NCBI RefSeq assembly: GCF_001750165.1
Contig: NZ_CP015411.1
Span: 1,764,001 to 1,828,000, forward strand
Origin: Pseudoalteromonas luteoviolacea
GTDB taxonomy: Bacteria > Pseudomonadota > Gammaproteobacteria > Enterobacterales > Alteromonadaceae
Direction of reading: 5' to 3'
Length of the DNA: 64,000 bases
Below the pieces are notes generated by a model, which was not told where the DNA came from, ran no database searches, and worked only from the letters and a program-made list of their open reading frames with translations. This document shows positions 42,176-50,955 of the stretch, piece after piece. Each line of letters starts with the position of its first letter. The first letter of the stretch is position 1. The translations under genes were made by a program, and so were the position numbers.

Positions 42176-42973
42176 TTACCAACCGCTGTTTGCACTCAAA
42201 CAATAGGTAACAGTCGTTTTTCTGTCTTCAGCCCAGTTTACATGCTCGCTCTTCATGCCAACTAATGCGCCACGAGAAGAACCTAAATCCCATGGGCGAT
42301 CTAGTGAAGAAGGGCCATCTTCGTGACATTGTTCTGGCTCCAGTTGTGTACCGTATGCAGAACCTTCGTTCATCGCTGCGCAAGCAAATTTGAATCTGCG
42401 GTCTTCAGCCCAGTTTTCATGCTCAGCATAAACGCCGACTAAAAACTCCCCGTGACGACAAGTATAATTCATCGCATAGTCGAACTCATTTGCATAGCCA
42501 GACCAGCTCACGCGGCCGCGGTATACTTTGCTGCCAGACGCTGTTTTAAACTTTGCACATTCAAAGCTAAAGCGGCGATCCTCAGCCCAATTTTCATGGT
42601 AGCTGGATACACGTTGTAAAAACATGTTGCTCGGACAAGTAAATCTGAATGTTGCATCGAATGCGTTGACATCAGTAGCGCTATAACCACTAAACACAAC
42701 CAAATTACCTGACTGGATGTTGAATGATGAGCTTGATACTTGCGTGCTTTCTAATTCGAATGTGTTTACACCGAATTCAGATACATCGTTGTTAGAGTCA
42801 ATTAACTCGATTATTGTATCAACATTGGCAGATTGGCTTGAAGGAATTTTATAGACTTTATTACCTAGTTTATATTCCATATCTCCAGCACTTTGTAATT
42901 CTTTTGAAAATGCATAAGAAGAAGTAAGTACAGCTGAGATCATAGCTGCGCTGAAAAGTAACTTTGTATTCAT
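42176..42973 (-). CDS. Secreted dermatopontin-like repeat protein
   Basis: 265 residues, signal peptide 1-22. Three copies of the dermatopontin signature H-x-N-W-A-E-D-R (YHENWAEDRRFSFEC near 125-140, EHENWAEDRRFKFAC near 184-198, EHVNWAEDRKTTVTYC near 242-257) with the paired cysteines of that fold. Dermatopontin is best known from animal matrix; bacterial homologues occur. It probably acts in carbohydrate or matrix binding, by analogy only. Intact gene with its own upstream region. Confidence 0.8.
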   Translation of the reverse strand: MNTKLLFSAAMISAVLTSSYAFSKELQSAGDMEYKLGNKVYKIPSSQSANVDTIIELIDSNNDVSEFGVNTFELESTQVSSSSFNIQSGNLVVFSGYSATDVNAFDATFRFTCPSNMFLQRVSSYHENWAEDRRFSFECAKFKTASGSKVYRGRVSWSGYANEFDYAMNYTCRHGEFLVGVYAEHENWAEDRRFKFACAAMNEGSAYGTQLEPEQCHEDGPSSLDRPWDLGSSRGALVGMKSEHVNWAEDRKTTVTYCLSANSGW

Positions 42974-43430
42974 TTAAATATTCCTTTTAAATTCAAATAA
43001 CAAACTCGGCTCAGACTCGTTTGATCACCATAAGTGTGAATAAGCCGATTATGGTTTTATATACTTAGTTCCGATACAGCCTTATATTTCGGAGTCCTAT
43101 TTATAGATATCGAATATTACAGATAAATTGCAGGTATTTATGTCGATTTTTATGATGTTGCGATAAGTGCAATTCGATAAGTTAAGGTGGTAACTTAGCT
43201 ATGTAGGATAAAAAATTACCCAAAATAGCGTAATTTCGATCACAACGAGCAAGCAACGTTGGCTAAATTGCGATTTAAGAACAGTTATACTTTTTAATCA
43301 TTATATGAGTTTTATACGAATAATGTTCTATATACGAACTCTTTACTAATGCAATTCATGAGATAAAAAATTTTAAAATTTTTTAAAGGCGACAGCTGCG
43401 ATTTAAACTACAAAAATATAGACAATACTC
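42974..43430. other. Long intergenic region
   Basis: About 455 bp, AT-rich, no ORF, repeat or terminator recognised. It probably holds the promoter of the dermatopontin-like gene. Confidence 0.4.
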
Positions 43431-43608
43431 ACTTTATTTGGGGATAGTGTAAGAAGAGGTCTATGCACAAATGAATTCCAACTCGGGTCTGGCACCGATT
43501 AGGCGCAGCTTTGAAAGTCGGTATCAGTGTGTGCCATCACAAGCACTGCGAAATAGTAAGCTGAGTAAAGTACCTATGTAGCATAAGTAAATTATGCACT
43601 TTTGAGCA
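43431..43608. repeat. Composite relic: Y1 left end, REPIN core, Y1 right end
   Basis: TTTATTTGGGGATAGTGTAA (Y1 left end), then GGGTCTGGCACCGATTAGGC...GTGTGTGCCATC (REPIN-like core), then AAAGTACCTATGTAGCATAA...CACTTTTGAG (Y1 right-end hairpin). This order shows how REPIN-like units may arise from, or insert into, collapsed Y1 elements. Confidence 0.6.
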
Positions 43609-43610
43609 GA

Positions 43611-43696
43611 AAAATATAAATGACACCCATTCCAATTTGGGGCGGCCCTGACAGGTACAGCCTAAATGGTTTATATGAATGGGTGTCATCTCAAAA
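43611..43696. repeat. REPIN/MITE-like repeat M6
   Basis: Nearly identical to M1: TAAATGACACCCATTCC, GGGGCGGCCCTGACAGGTAC, GAATGGGTGTCATCTC. A recent copy. Confidence 0.82.
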
Positions 43697-43722
43697 TTTA
43701 CGAAAAACTAAAAAATATAATA

Positions 43723-44058
43723 TTACTTAACTAGCCTTATCACTTCTGTTGTATCATAGGCACCATGACACGAGCTGCCATCTAAATTCAACTCAACTGT
43801 TGCCCCAGTAGTATAAGCAGCCAATCCAGTTGAATACATAACCTGCCCACCAATATTAGACATACTCCAAGAAATCCAATCCCCCGCACTACATCGATTT
43901 CTTGAATACCATTTTTTACCACTGGTATCTGGACAAGGCTGTATAAATGCATTTCCATTTATATGCGACTGAATTGCACAAATTTCTATTTTATAAGACA
44001 CTGAAAGAGCACTAAAACTAGCTAATCCAAAAAATATCAAAAGAAACCATTTCAACAT
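43723..44058 (-). CDS. Small secreted protein (paralogue set, member 3)
   Basis: 111 residues, signal peptide 1-19 (SALS-VS). Four or five cysteines; it ends MYSTGLAAYTTGATVELNLDGSSC...TTEVIRLVK, paralleling the 36428 and 38857 products. REPIN-like repeats M6 and M7 lie on either side. The compact disulfide-bonded form recalls small secreted binding or toxin-subunit proteins, but no family is recognised. Confidence 0.65.
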   Translation of the reverse strand: MLKWFLLIFFGLASFSALSVSYKIEICAIQSHINGNAFIQPCPDTSGKKWYSRNRCSAGDWISWSMSNIGGQVMYSTGLAAYTTGATVELNLDGSSCHGAYDTTEVIRLVK

Positions 44059-44143
44059 ACTGTCTTCTCTATTGTAAACCGTGAATTATAGCTGATTATA
44101 AACACAAGATAAATATGTGTTTGTTATGATTTTAGGCTTGATT

Positions 44144-44226
44144 AAATATTAATAACACTCATTGCAATTAGGGACGACACCTTATAGGTTCAGTCTCAAT
44201 GGTTTATATAAATGGGTGTTATATCA
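44144..44226. repeat. REPIN/MITE-like repeat M7
   Basis: AATAACACTCATTGCAATTA, GACGACACCTTATAGGTTCA, AAATGGGTGTTATATC. A diverged member whose right end supplies an ATG used by the next frame. Confidence 0.75.
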
Positions 44227-44349
44227 AAAAATACCCTAACCGTTTCTGTACTTGAGGGGCTAATTATGATAACTCAAAGCGGCGGCTCCATGCACTTTCG
44301 CAGCCAAGGCGAATGGGAGCGTTTACTGGTAGTAAAGGGGAGTAAATGA
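44212..44349 (+). pseudogene. C-terminal stub of a lost toxin
   Basis: A 45-residue frame beginning ATGGGTGTT in the right end of repeat M7 continues as SKNTLTVSVLEGLIMITQ...LLVVKGSK and overlaps the next signal-peptide gene as ATGA. This is the layout of a toxin C-terminus plus immunity gene after loss of everything upstream. Short but with convincing coupling. Confidence 0.4.
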
Positions 44350-44932
44350 AAGCAATTAAATGCATATTTATATTTTTTTTGATGAACAGTTTTTACAGCC
44401 ATGGGGTTGATGACAGAGCGGGGGTGGCTTTATGTTCTAAATCAAGACCGATGTTTTCATATAAATTATGTGAAGAGCACAGTGTCAATGTACTTAACTC
44501 AGATACAGTTAATGAATGCCTTGATATTTATAAGATTTGCTGCTTGATGGCACAATTGACAAAGAGAAATATATAAAGTTTGTTAATCAAGCTGTAGCAG
44601 AGGGGTTTTCTTCTGCTAAAAGAGTTATTTATAGTGACCGAAAAGGTATGTTTGATAATTACACAAAGGATGAGAAAGAAAAGCTATTGTATGAGTCCGC
44701 TTACCAATGTGATATTGAAGCTATTCACAAGGTTCTGAGGAAAGAAATAAATGTGAACTCGCCAGATGTATATAAATGGAAGTATGTGTTATTGATACAG
44801 GATATAGGTCTTGATAAAAAAGAAGCGATAATTGAAGACTTAAAACCTGTTACGGGTATTAAAAGTAACATGATCGAACTCCTAAATTTTTTATCGGAAT
44901 TTAGTTGTAGCGAAGGGGTGGCCTTTAGATAA
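44346..44932 (+). pseudogene. Exported protein, frameshifted, probable orphan immunity
   Basis: The first frame (44346-44576) encodes a signal peptide and about 55 further residues. A second frame, open from 44537 to 44932, continues a helical protein (LLDGTIDKEKYIKFVNQAVAEGF...). The natural junction is near GATTTGCTGCTTGATGG, so one base was gained or lost around 44530-44550. Coupled to the toxin stub by ATGA. Now probably inactive unless the shift is an assembly error. Confidence 0.5.
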
Positions 44933-44937
44933 AAAAT

Positions 44938-45006
44938 ACGGGTCAGTAATAACTGCTCAGATAGACTGAATTTATGTGATATACATGGAGTGCTAGATAT
45001 GTCACT
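44938..45006 (-). repeat. Diverged palindrome-hairpin repeat of the IS110-end family
   Basis: GGTCAGTAATAACTGCTC hairpin, ATAGACTGAATTTATGTGA, and palindrome TGATATACATGG...TATGTCAC, the reverse-oriented layout of 18540-18606. The remainder, 45007-45285, has no recognised feature apart from the ribosome-binding site of the next gene. Confidence 0.6.
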
Positions 45007-45285
45007 TCAAAAACTAAATTAACATCCATTCAAATTTGCATTTCAATACACTTTAATTTAACGGGGTTTACTTCGTCTTAGAAAGGCCTTTGCCAAATGA
45101 GATGTAGCACTCTGCCTGGTTTTATGTGGTTGAGATGCTTCAGTGGGCAAAAGTTGTAATAGATATCAATTTGATTAATTACCCTATAATTTAGTATAAA
45201 TATATTCATACTGAGGTTGGGGTATTATTTTTCAGTATAAATATTGTGAAAATAACAACGAAGATAAATAAAAGGAAATTTTTAA

Positions 45286-46014
45286 ATGAACAAAACCACT
45301 TATAAGGTATTGGCTGTAGCACTAAGCGCAGGCTTGCTAGCTAACTTCGTGCAGGCCGCACCTGTGCTAAATAAAACAACATACGAATTTAATTCGGGCC
45401 TGAAAATACAAGAAGAGTTCGATATATTTGGCAATGGTCATGTCACTGATCCGAATTACTCAAACAATGAACTTAGGATCCAATTAAATGCGGATAAGTC
45501 TTACAGCCAAATTGGTTTTTACGATCAAGTTCGTACGGTCTATGGCCAAGCTGTTGCATATAATATTATAGATAGACGTTGGATAGAGTTTAAGGGAAAG
45601 CTCTTATATTATGCAGCGGTTTCGGATGGAACAAACAAGCTAGAAACAATCCCGTTTCGTGTTATTAACCCAGCAGGTGAAACATCTGAATGGGGCGTGA
45701 TCCGCGTCAGCCTCGATGAGGCATTTAATATCGATTATGACTACTACCCGAGCGATGATAATGCTCAGACCTCAGTCAATCAGGCTGTGACAATTCATGT
45801 TAAAGCCAATGATGCAAACGTGCCACACTATTTTGGTGTCGAGGTATATGCTTGGGCCGAAAATGGTCGTGTGACGGTTAATGACGATTACACTATTACT
45901 TACACACCTAAAGCTGGCTTTGTAGGCCAAGATTCGTTTAGGTATCGAATTAAAGGCAATAATTTATACGATATTACCAGTGCACCTGCGACCGTAACCA
46001 TTGATGTAAACTAA
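45286..46014 (+). CDS. Secreted protein with cadherin-like C-terminal module
   Basis: 242 residues, ATG preceded by AAAAGGAAA. Signal peptide 1-25 (VQA-AP). Residues 26-150 are an unrecognised beta-rich region. Residues 155-242 form a tandem-95/cadherin_5-like module (DDNAQTSVNQAVTIHVKANDA...GRVTVNDDYTITYTPKAGFVGQDSFRYRI...ATVTIDV) of the type found in large surface proteins. Probably a stand-alone surface or secreted protein. Confidence 0.72.
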   Translation: MNKTTYKVLAVALSAGLLANFVQAAPVLNKTTYEFNSGLKIQEEFDIFGNGHVTDPNYSNNELRIQLNADKSYSQIGFYDQVRTVYGQAVAYNIIDRRWIEFKGKLLYYAAVSDGTNKLETIPFRVINPAGETSEWGVIRVSLDEAFNIDYDYYPSDDNAQTSVNQAVTIHVKANDANVPHYFGVEVYAWAENGRVTVNDDYTITYTPKAGFVGQDSFRYRIKGNNLYDITSAPATVTIDVN

Positions 46015-46242
46015 GCTAGTAAAGGAGCACAGGTAATTGCTTGTGCTTCTACTCCCTGTTTAACTCCTTTTTCTTTTTTTCTTATGGTAGTTATGTACAT
46101 TTACTTGCATACAGATATAGGTATTGAGCATATATCTCAATGTTCACTTGGGCACAGTCTTGATGAGGCAATAAATACCATTGGGGCATTTGCAACAGTA
46201 CTCACTCCAAGTCCATAAAAATAACAAAAACGAGAAACAGGT

Positions 46243-46986
46243 ATGGTGAAAAAAGCAATTATTATTGGTGCGACATCAGGTATTGGTAGAGCATTAGCGA
46301 TTCATATGTCCCAGCAAGGCTATATATTGGGATTAACGGGTCGGCGAAAAGAGCTATTATTTTCATTACAGCAATCTATATCGAGTGAGGCGTTTGCGTG
46401 TGTAATGGACATTTCAAAACCACATGATGCGGCTGAAAAGTTTGAGCAATTGCTAGATAAAATGCAGGGTGTAGATATTGTGCTTATTAACGCAGGTATG
46501 GGGAGCTGTGAACCTGAATTTCCGTTGCATGGAGAGCTTGATACTATCGCTGTGAATGCGTCAGGGTTTACCGCAATTGCAAATACAGCCTACCACTATT
46601 TTGCTAAACAAGGCCAAGGGCACATCGCTGCTACTTCTTCGATTATGGCGCTGCGCGGTGGGCCTTGTCCATCGTATAATGCAACTAAAGCATATATGTC
46701 AAATTATTTAGAAGGTCTATATTGCCGTGCCTACAAGGCTGGACTAAACATCAATATCACAGATATACGCCCAGGATTTGTGGATACCCATATGGCTAAA
46801 GGCGATGGTATTTTTTGGCTTGCACCTGTGGAAAAAGCGGCCTTACAAATTCTACGTGCGATAGAGCAAAAAAAGCGGGTGGTTTATATTACAAAACGTT
46901 GGGGTTTAATTGCTATTTTGATGCAAGTTTTGCCTTTTAAGGCCTTTGTGAGGTTGATGCTGGGGAAAAGGGGTAAAAGCAATTAA
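46243..46986 (+). CDS. Short-chain dehydrogenase/reductase
   Basis: 247 residues, classic SDR length. Nucleotide-binding GATSGIGRALA (9-19), NAG motif (INAGMGS, near 86), catalytic serine in ATSSIM (near 138) and YNATK (Y151-K155). A C-terminal hydrophobic stretch (AILMQVLPFKAFVRLML) could associate with membrane. Substrate unknown. Marks the return to ordinary chromosomal genes. Confidence 0.9.
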   Translation: MVKKAIIIGATSGIGRALAIHMSQQGYILGLTGRRKELLFSLQQSISSEAFACVMDISKPHDAAEKFEQLLDKMQGVDIVLINAGMGSCEPEFPLHGELDTIAVNASGFTAIANTAYHYFAKQGQGHIAATSSIMALRGGPCPSYNATKAYMSNYLEGLYCRAYKAGLNINITDIRPGFVDTHMAKGDGIFWLAPVEKAALQILRAIEQKKRVVYITKRWGLIAILMQVLPFKAFVRLMLGKRGKSN

Positions 46987-47137
46987 GAAAATATAGCAGT
47001 TTTGTAAACTTGGACCGGCTATGGTGTCTAAAGGTGTACCTTGGATATAAGAAATACGTTAGTTAGGCTTGTCAATCTTTGATAAATGGCTAAGATCCAG
47101 CGTTTGAAATGTTTTAAATCGAGCCGCTGAGCACAAG

Positions 47138-47644
47138 ATGCCAAAATCGAGAACCAGTCAGTTGATCTACACAGTCGCGTTAAATAGAGCTTTTTTATTA
47201 TTCCCATTAGTTTTGATCTGTTTGCTAGTGACCAATATTACCGTAGAAGATCTACGTTTTTTATTTGGACATATGGATGAGCATGGCTACCAAAATATCA
47301 TTGATAATGAAGCCACCATTACCATTTTGCTGATTGGTTTTGGCGCAGTCATGGATGGTCGAAAAATCCTCTCAAAGCGAGCTTGGGACAGCAAGCAAGA
47401 CCCAAATTTGGAGCAGCACAAATTGCTAAATGAAACCTCTGAATATTATGGGTTTATGCTCATTGTGATTGGTATTTCAATTGAAATTGTTGATCAACTA
47501 GCAAGTTATATGCGCAACTTTCAGATTGATCTACTGATATTCGAGGCGTGGTTTAGTATTGTATTAAATATTGTTGCCATTGGTGTGATGCTTAAAGCTG
47601 CATATAAAATTGCAGTGATAGATAAGCAATCACACCAGCTGTAA
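47138..47644 (+). CDS. Unrecognised membrane protein
   Basis: 168 residues with hydrophobic segments at about 18-38, 62-77, 108-128 and 137-158. A loop rich in charge and asparagine (KQDPNLEQHKLLNETSEYY) sits between segments 2 and 3. No family recognised; convergent with the next gene. Confidence 0.65.
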   Translation: MPKSRTSQLIYTVALNRAFLLFPLVLICLLVTNITVEDLRFLFGHMDEHGYQNIIDNEATITILLIGFGAVMDGRKILSKRAWDSKQDPNLEQHKLLNETSEYYGFMLIVIGISIEIVDQLASYMRNFQIDLLIFEAWFSIVLNIVAIGVMLKAAYKIAVIDKQSHQL

Positions 47645-47658
47645 CTGGGTTGGAGTAG

Positions 47659-48408
47659 TTAGTCATCAAGCAAGTATGTTAGGCCATCGATTTTACTTGT
47701 GCTAAAGAATGCTTGCTGCTGCCAAATTGGGTTGAGTGCTTGGTTGTCAGTAGCGATCACCCAAACAATATTGGCAAACTGAGCAGCCTTGAAGCCATAA
47801 ATTGTGGTATCAGGAAAGATCTTGGTCAGCACATCTGATAGCTTACTTATTTGCTCACGCTTGGTAAATACGGTGTTCAGTGCTATCCAGCCCTTTTTGG
47901 CAACTAGGTCTTTTAGATTGGAATAAAACTGCGATTCAAAAATAAAGGGCAGCAGTGTTTCTGAGTCAAAGATATCAACCACTATCAAATCAAAAGGTAG
48001 GGTAGTGGTTTGTTGTGTGACAAATGCGTGGGCATCTTTGCAATGAATTACACTTTCAATTTCATTGGGGTTAAAAAACTGCCTGTACAGGTCAATAATA
48101 TGTTGGCTTTTTTCTACTGCTTCTATGTGTGCTTGGGGGTATTTATCTCTGAGGAAGCGCAGCAATCCGCCACCACCTAATCCTATATCGAGTACCCGAT
48201 TTACTGTGGTGATTTCATAGGTCGGAATTGCCATAAATAACATATGTGGAAACACCAAGCTGCTTGGCTCAGAGATGGACATGGCTGATTGCATGATGCC
48301 GTCAATATTAAACCAGCGCAGTGTATTATTTTCCATAACTTGGATTTCCCTGCCGTCTACTTCTAACTTGAGAAGGGTAGCTGGAATGTTTGTATATGTG
48401 TAACTCAT
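47659..48408 (-). CDS. Spermidine-synthase-like methyltransferase-fold protein
   Basis: 249 residues. SAM/dcSAM-binding motif I VLDIGLGGGGLLRFL (about 72-87), motif II AHIEAVEKS, and the acidic motif FDLIVVDIFDSE (near 142) where polyamine synthases carry their catalytic aspartate. It belongs to the spermidine-synthase-like group but lacks neighbours such as speD, so the substrate is uncertain. Intact, single-gene unit. Confidence 0.8.
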   Translation of the reverse strand: MSYTYTNIPATLLKLEVDGREIQVMENNTLRWFNIDGIMQSAMSISEPSSLVFPHMLFMAIPTYEITTVNRVLDIGLGGGGLLRFLRDKYPQAHIEAVEKSQHIIDLYRQFFNPNEIESVIHCKDAHAFVTQQTTTLPFDLIVVDIFDSETLLPFIFESQFYSNLKDLVAKKGWIALNTVFTKREQISKLSDVLTKIFPDTTIYGFKAAQFANIVWVIATDNQALNPIWQQQAFFSTSKIDGLTYLLDD

Positions 48409-48592
48409 AAGACCAGAAGCTTTATAAACTAGAGTGTTAAGTTTAGCGCCAAATTTTAATTTTTGTAATATAAATCAGATAGATTGCTTTGGGTAAAGGG
48501 AATGCATAAGTAGGTGAAACGCCGAAATATGTGTGTTGATCTTTCATCCAAAACCAGTCAAACTCGACACGTCTATTGCAAGAATAAAAAAA

Positions 48593-49348
48593 ATGTTATT
48601 TCGCTTTTTTATCCACTTTATTATTACTGTCGTTGCGATGAGCTACACGAATGCGCACGCAAATGCCATCAGATTTGTTGCAGAAGATCTGCCTCCGTAT
48701 CATTATCTGAACGCGCATGGGCAACCAGATGGAGTGTTAGTTGAAATAGCTAAGGCACTAAAAGCGCACAGTGGGCTGGACGCTAAGTTTGATATTTTAC
48801 CCATGGCTAGAGCGCATTATGAGCTGCAAACCAAGTCAGATGTGGTGATGTTGGCCTGGTTAAAAACACCAAGTCGCGCATTAAACTATCAATTTTTAGG
48901 TAGCATGTGCCAGAGCTCCGCATCATTAATCGGTCTAAAAACAAATTCAGCGTCTTTGGTTTCACTTGAACAGGCTAAACGGTTTCGCGTTAGCACTATT
49001 CGGGGTTATTACAGTGAGTATTACCTAAAGGAAGCTGGCTTCTCGGAGGAGCATGATCTTGTTTTAGCATCGCATTATAAAAGTATGTGGCACATGTTAT
49101 ATCGAGGCCGAACGGATTTTATATTAACAAATACGAGAACGTTGCAGCGCGAATTAGACGAGTTAGGGCTAGACCCTGCATTGCTAGAAAGTAAACTGAC
49201 TCTTAATGATTTCCCATCAGAGCTGCACCTCGCAACCAATTTACAGTTCTCAAAATCGCAGGCAAAAAAATTGCGAGAATCACTTGTCGCGATTAAAGCT
49301 TCAGGGCGCTACGATGAAATTGTTCGCAAATGGCAATTACTCAACTAG
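48593..49348 (+). CDS. Periplasmic solute-binding protein, family 3 type
   Basis: 251 residues from the ATG that starts the signal peptide (MLFRFFIHFIITVVAMSYTNAHA); upstream in-frame starts would bury it. The mature part (IRFVAEDLPPYHYLNAHGQPDGVLVEIAKAL) is the SBP_bac_3 N-terminal lobe. No transporter permease is near; a PAS histidine kinase lies 98 bases downstream on the same strand. It may act as a sensor rather than in uptake. Confidence 0.82.
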   Translation: MLFRFFIHFIITVVAMSYTNAHANAIRFVAEDLPPYHYLNAHGQPDGVLVEIAKALKAHSGLDAKFDILPMARAHYELQTKSDVVMLAWLKTPSRALNYQFLGSMCQSSASLIGLKTNSASLVSLEQAKRFRVSTIRGYYSEYYLKEAGFSEEHDLVLASHYKSMWHMLYRGRTDFILTNTRTLQRELDELGLDPALLESKLTLNDFPSELHLATNLQFSKSQAKKLRESLVAIKASGRYDEIVRKWQLLN

Positions 49349-49446
49349 TCTCATCTTAGGGACTGATAAATAAAGATTAATCTGCACAGGCTGACTTCGT
49401 TGACTACACTTTATTAACAAGCTCAACGTTAGGAAACGGCCGAAGC

Positions 49447-50955
49447 GTGACGAAACTCGGAGAATTACAGTTAGAAACTGTAATGGACAGTGTCATAGAC
49501 GGGATCTTTATGACCAATCTACAGGGAGACATTCTTAGCTTTAATATTTCTGCGACGCAAATTTTTGGCTACCGCAAAGAAGAAGTATTAGGGAAAAACA
49601 TCACATTTCTTATCCCTAGATCTGAGCAGGCTAAATACTTTAAATACTTACACAATGTGACTGACGAAAAAATAGCACAGCTATACAGGAAGCCATGTCG
49701 TACAGGCATAGAGTTGCTTGCGCTTAAAAAAGATGCCAGCGAATTTCCTCTTGAGTTGTCTATTAGCGTGTTGCCTGCGGATGAGGTGGTTTTGTGTACT
49801 GTGAGAGATATTTCAGAGCGTAAACAGGCTGATCTATCAATCAAGTCGTATGTCGAGCATATCGAGACCATTATGGATACGGTGTTAGATGGTCTTATCA
49901 CGATTGATATGAAAGGAGTGATCCACGGTTTTAACACGGCTGCTGAAAATATTTTTGGTTATCGGGCAAGAGATGTCATTGGACGTAATGTCAAAATGTT
50001 AATGCCTGAGCCGTATCAATCTGAGCACGATTCTTACCTCAATAATTATCACACGACGGGAGATAAAAAGATCATTGGAGTTGGCCGCGAAATAACTGGT
50101 CGACGAAGCAGTGGTCATCTATTTCCGTTAGAGCTGGGTGTCAATGAGATGACTGTGCAAGGTAAAACCATGTTTGTTGGTACAGTCAGAGATATATCGG
50201 AACGAAAAGCGGCCGAAATAGCCATCGACACTTACATTAGAAAACTTCAAATCAGCAACTCTGAGCTTGACCAATTTGCCTATATCGCATCTCACGATTT
50301 AAAAGAACCGCTCAGAGGGCTTGCTAACAACGCGCTTTTTTTAGAAGAGGATCATGCTGGCTCCCTCGGAAGCGAGGGGTTGAGAAGGATTTCAAGAATT
50401 CGTTTTTTATGTACACGGATGGAAAAGTTGGTCGATAGTCTATTGTATTACTCGCGATTGGGTAGGCAAGATTTAGCCATTGAAGAAGTTGATTTAAATG
50501 CGTTAATTGACAATGTCGCGGAGCTGACATTACCAGAAGAAACCACGCAAAGTGTCGAACTGTTGATCCCGTCGCCATTGCCAAGGGTTACGTGTGATAA
50601 ACCTCGTGTATCAGAACTATTTCGTAATCTGATCTCTAATGCCGTGAAATATAACAAGTGTCCTCGCAAACAGATTGAAATTGGCGTTAAAGCCAGTATG
50701 AATCCGCATACAAATGTGCTTGAAAACCGGGTTTTTTATGTCAAAGACAACGGGATCGGCATTGATGCATGTTTTTTTGAAGATGTGTTTCGGATTTTCA
50801 AGCGACTGAATGAAGAAGATGATGCGGTGCGAGGTACTGGTGTGGGACTGACATTTGTTAAAAAGATAGTAGAAAGGCACAGCGGACATATTTGGGTCGA
50901 ATCGGAACTTGGCCATGGCAGTTGTTTTAACTTTACGCTAAAGCTAGGGGAGTGA
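49447..50955 (+). CDS. PAS-PAS sensor histidine kinase
   Basis: 502 residues from GTG. Two PAS domains with S-box ends (about 8-130, 137-262, each closing VRDISERKxA). A HisKA helix with the phospho-accepting histidine in FAYIASHDLKEPLRG (about 277-290). An HATPase domain with N-box NLISNAVKYNK, G1 DNGIGI and G2 GTGVGLTFVKK. No membrane segment, so cytoplasmic. Its partner response regulator starts at the next base after the stop. Confidence 0.9.
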   Translation: MTKLGELQLETVMDSVIDGIFMTNLQGDILSFNISATQIFGYRKEEVLGKNITFLIPRSEQAKYFKYLHNVTDEKIAQLYRKPCRTGIELLALKKDASEFPLELSISVLPADEVVLCTVRDISERKQADLSIKSYVEHIETIMDTVLDGLITIDMKGVIHGFNTAAENIFGYRARDVIGRNVKMLMPEPYQSEHDSYLNNYHTTGDKKIIGVGREITGRRSSGHLFPLELGVNEMTVQGKTMFVGTVRDISERKAAEIAIDTYIRKLQISNSELDQFAYIASHDLKEPLRGLANNALFLEEDHAGSLGSEGLRRISRIRFLCTRMEKLVDSLLYYSRLGRQDLAIEEVDLNALIDNVAELTLPEETTQSVELLIPSPLPRVTCDKPRVSELFRNLISNAVKYNKCPRKQIEIGVKASMNPHTNVLENRVFYVKDNGIGIDACFFEDVFRIFKRLNEEDDAVRGTGVGLTFVKKIVERHSGHIWVESELGHGSCFNFTLKLGE

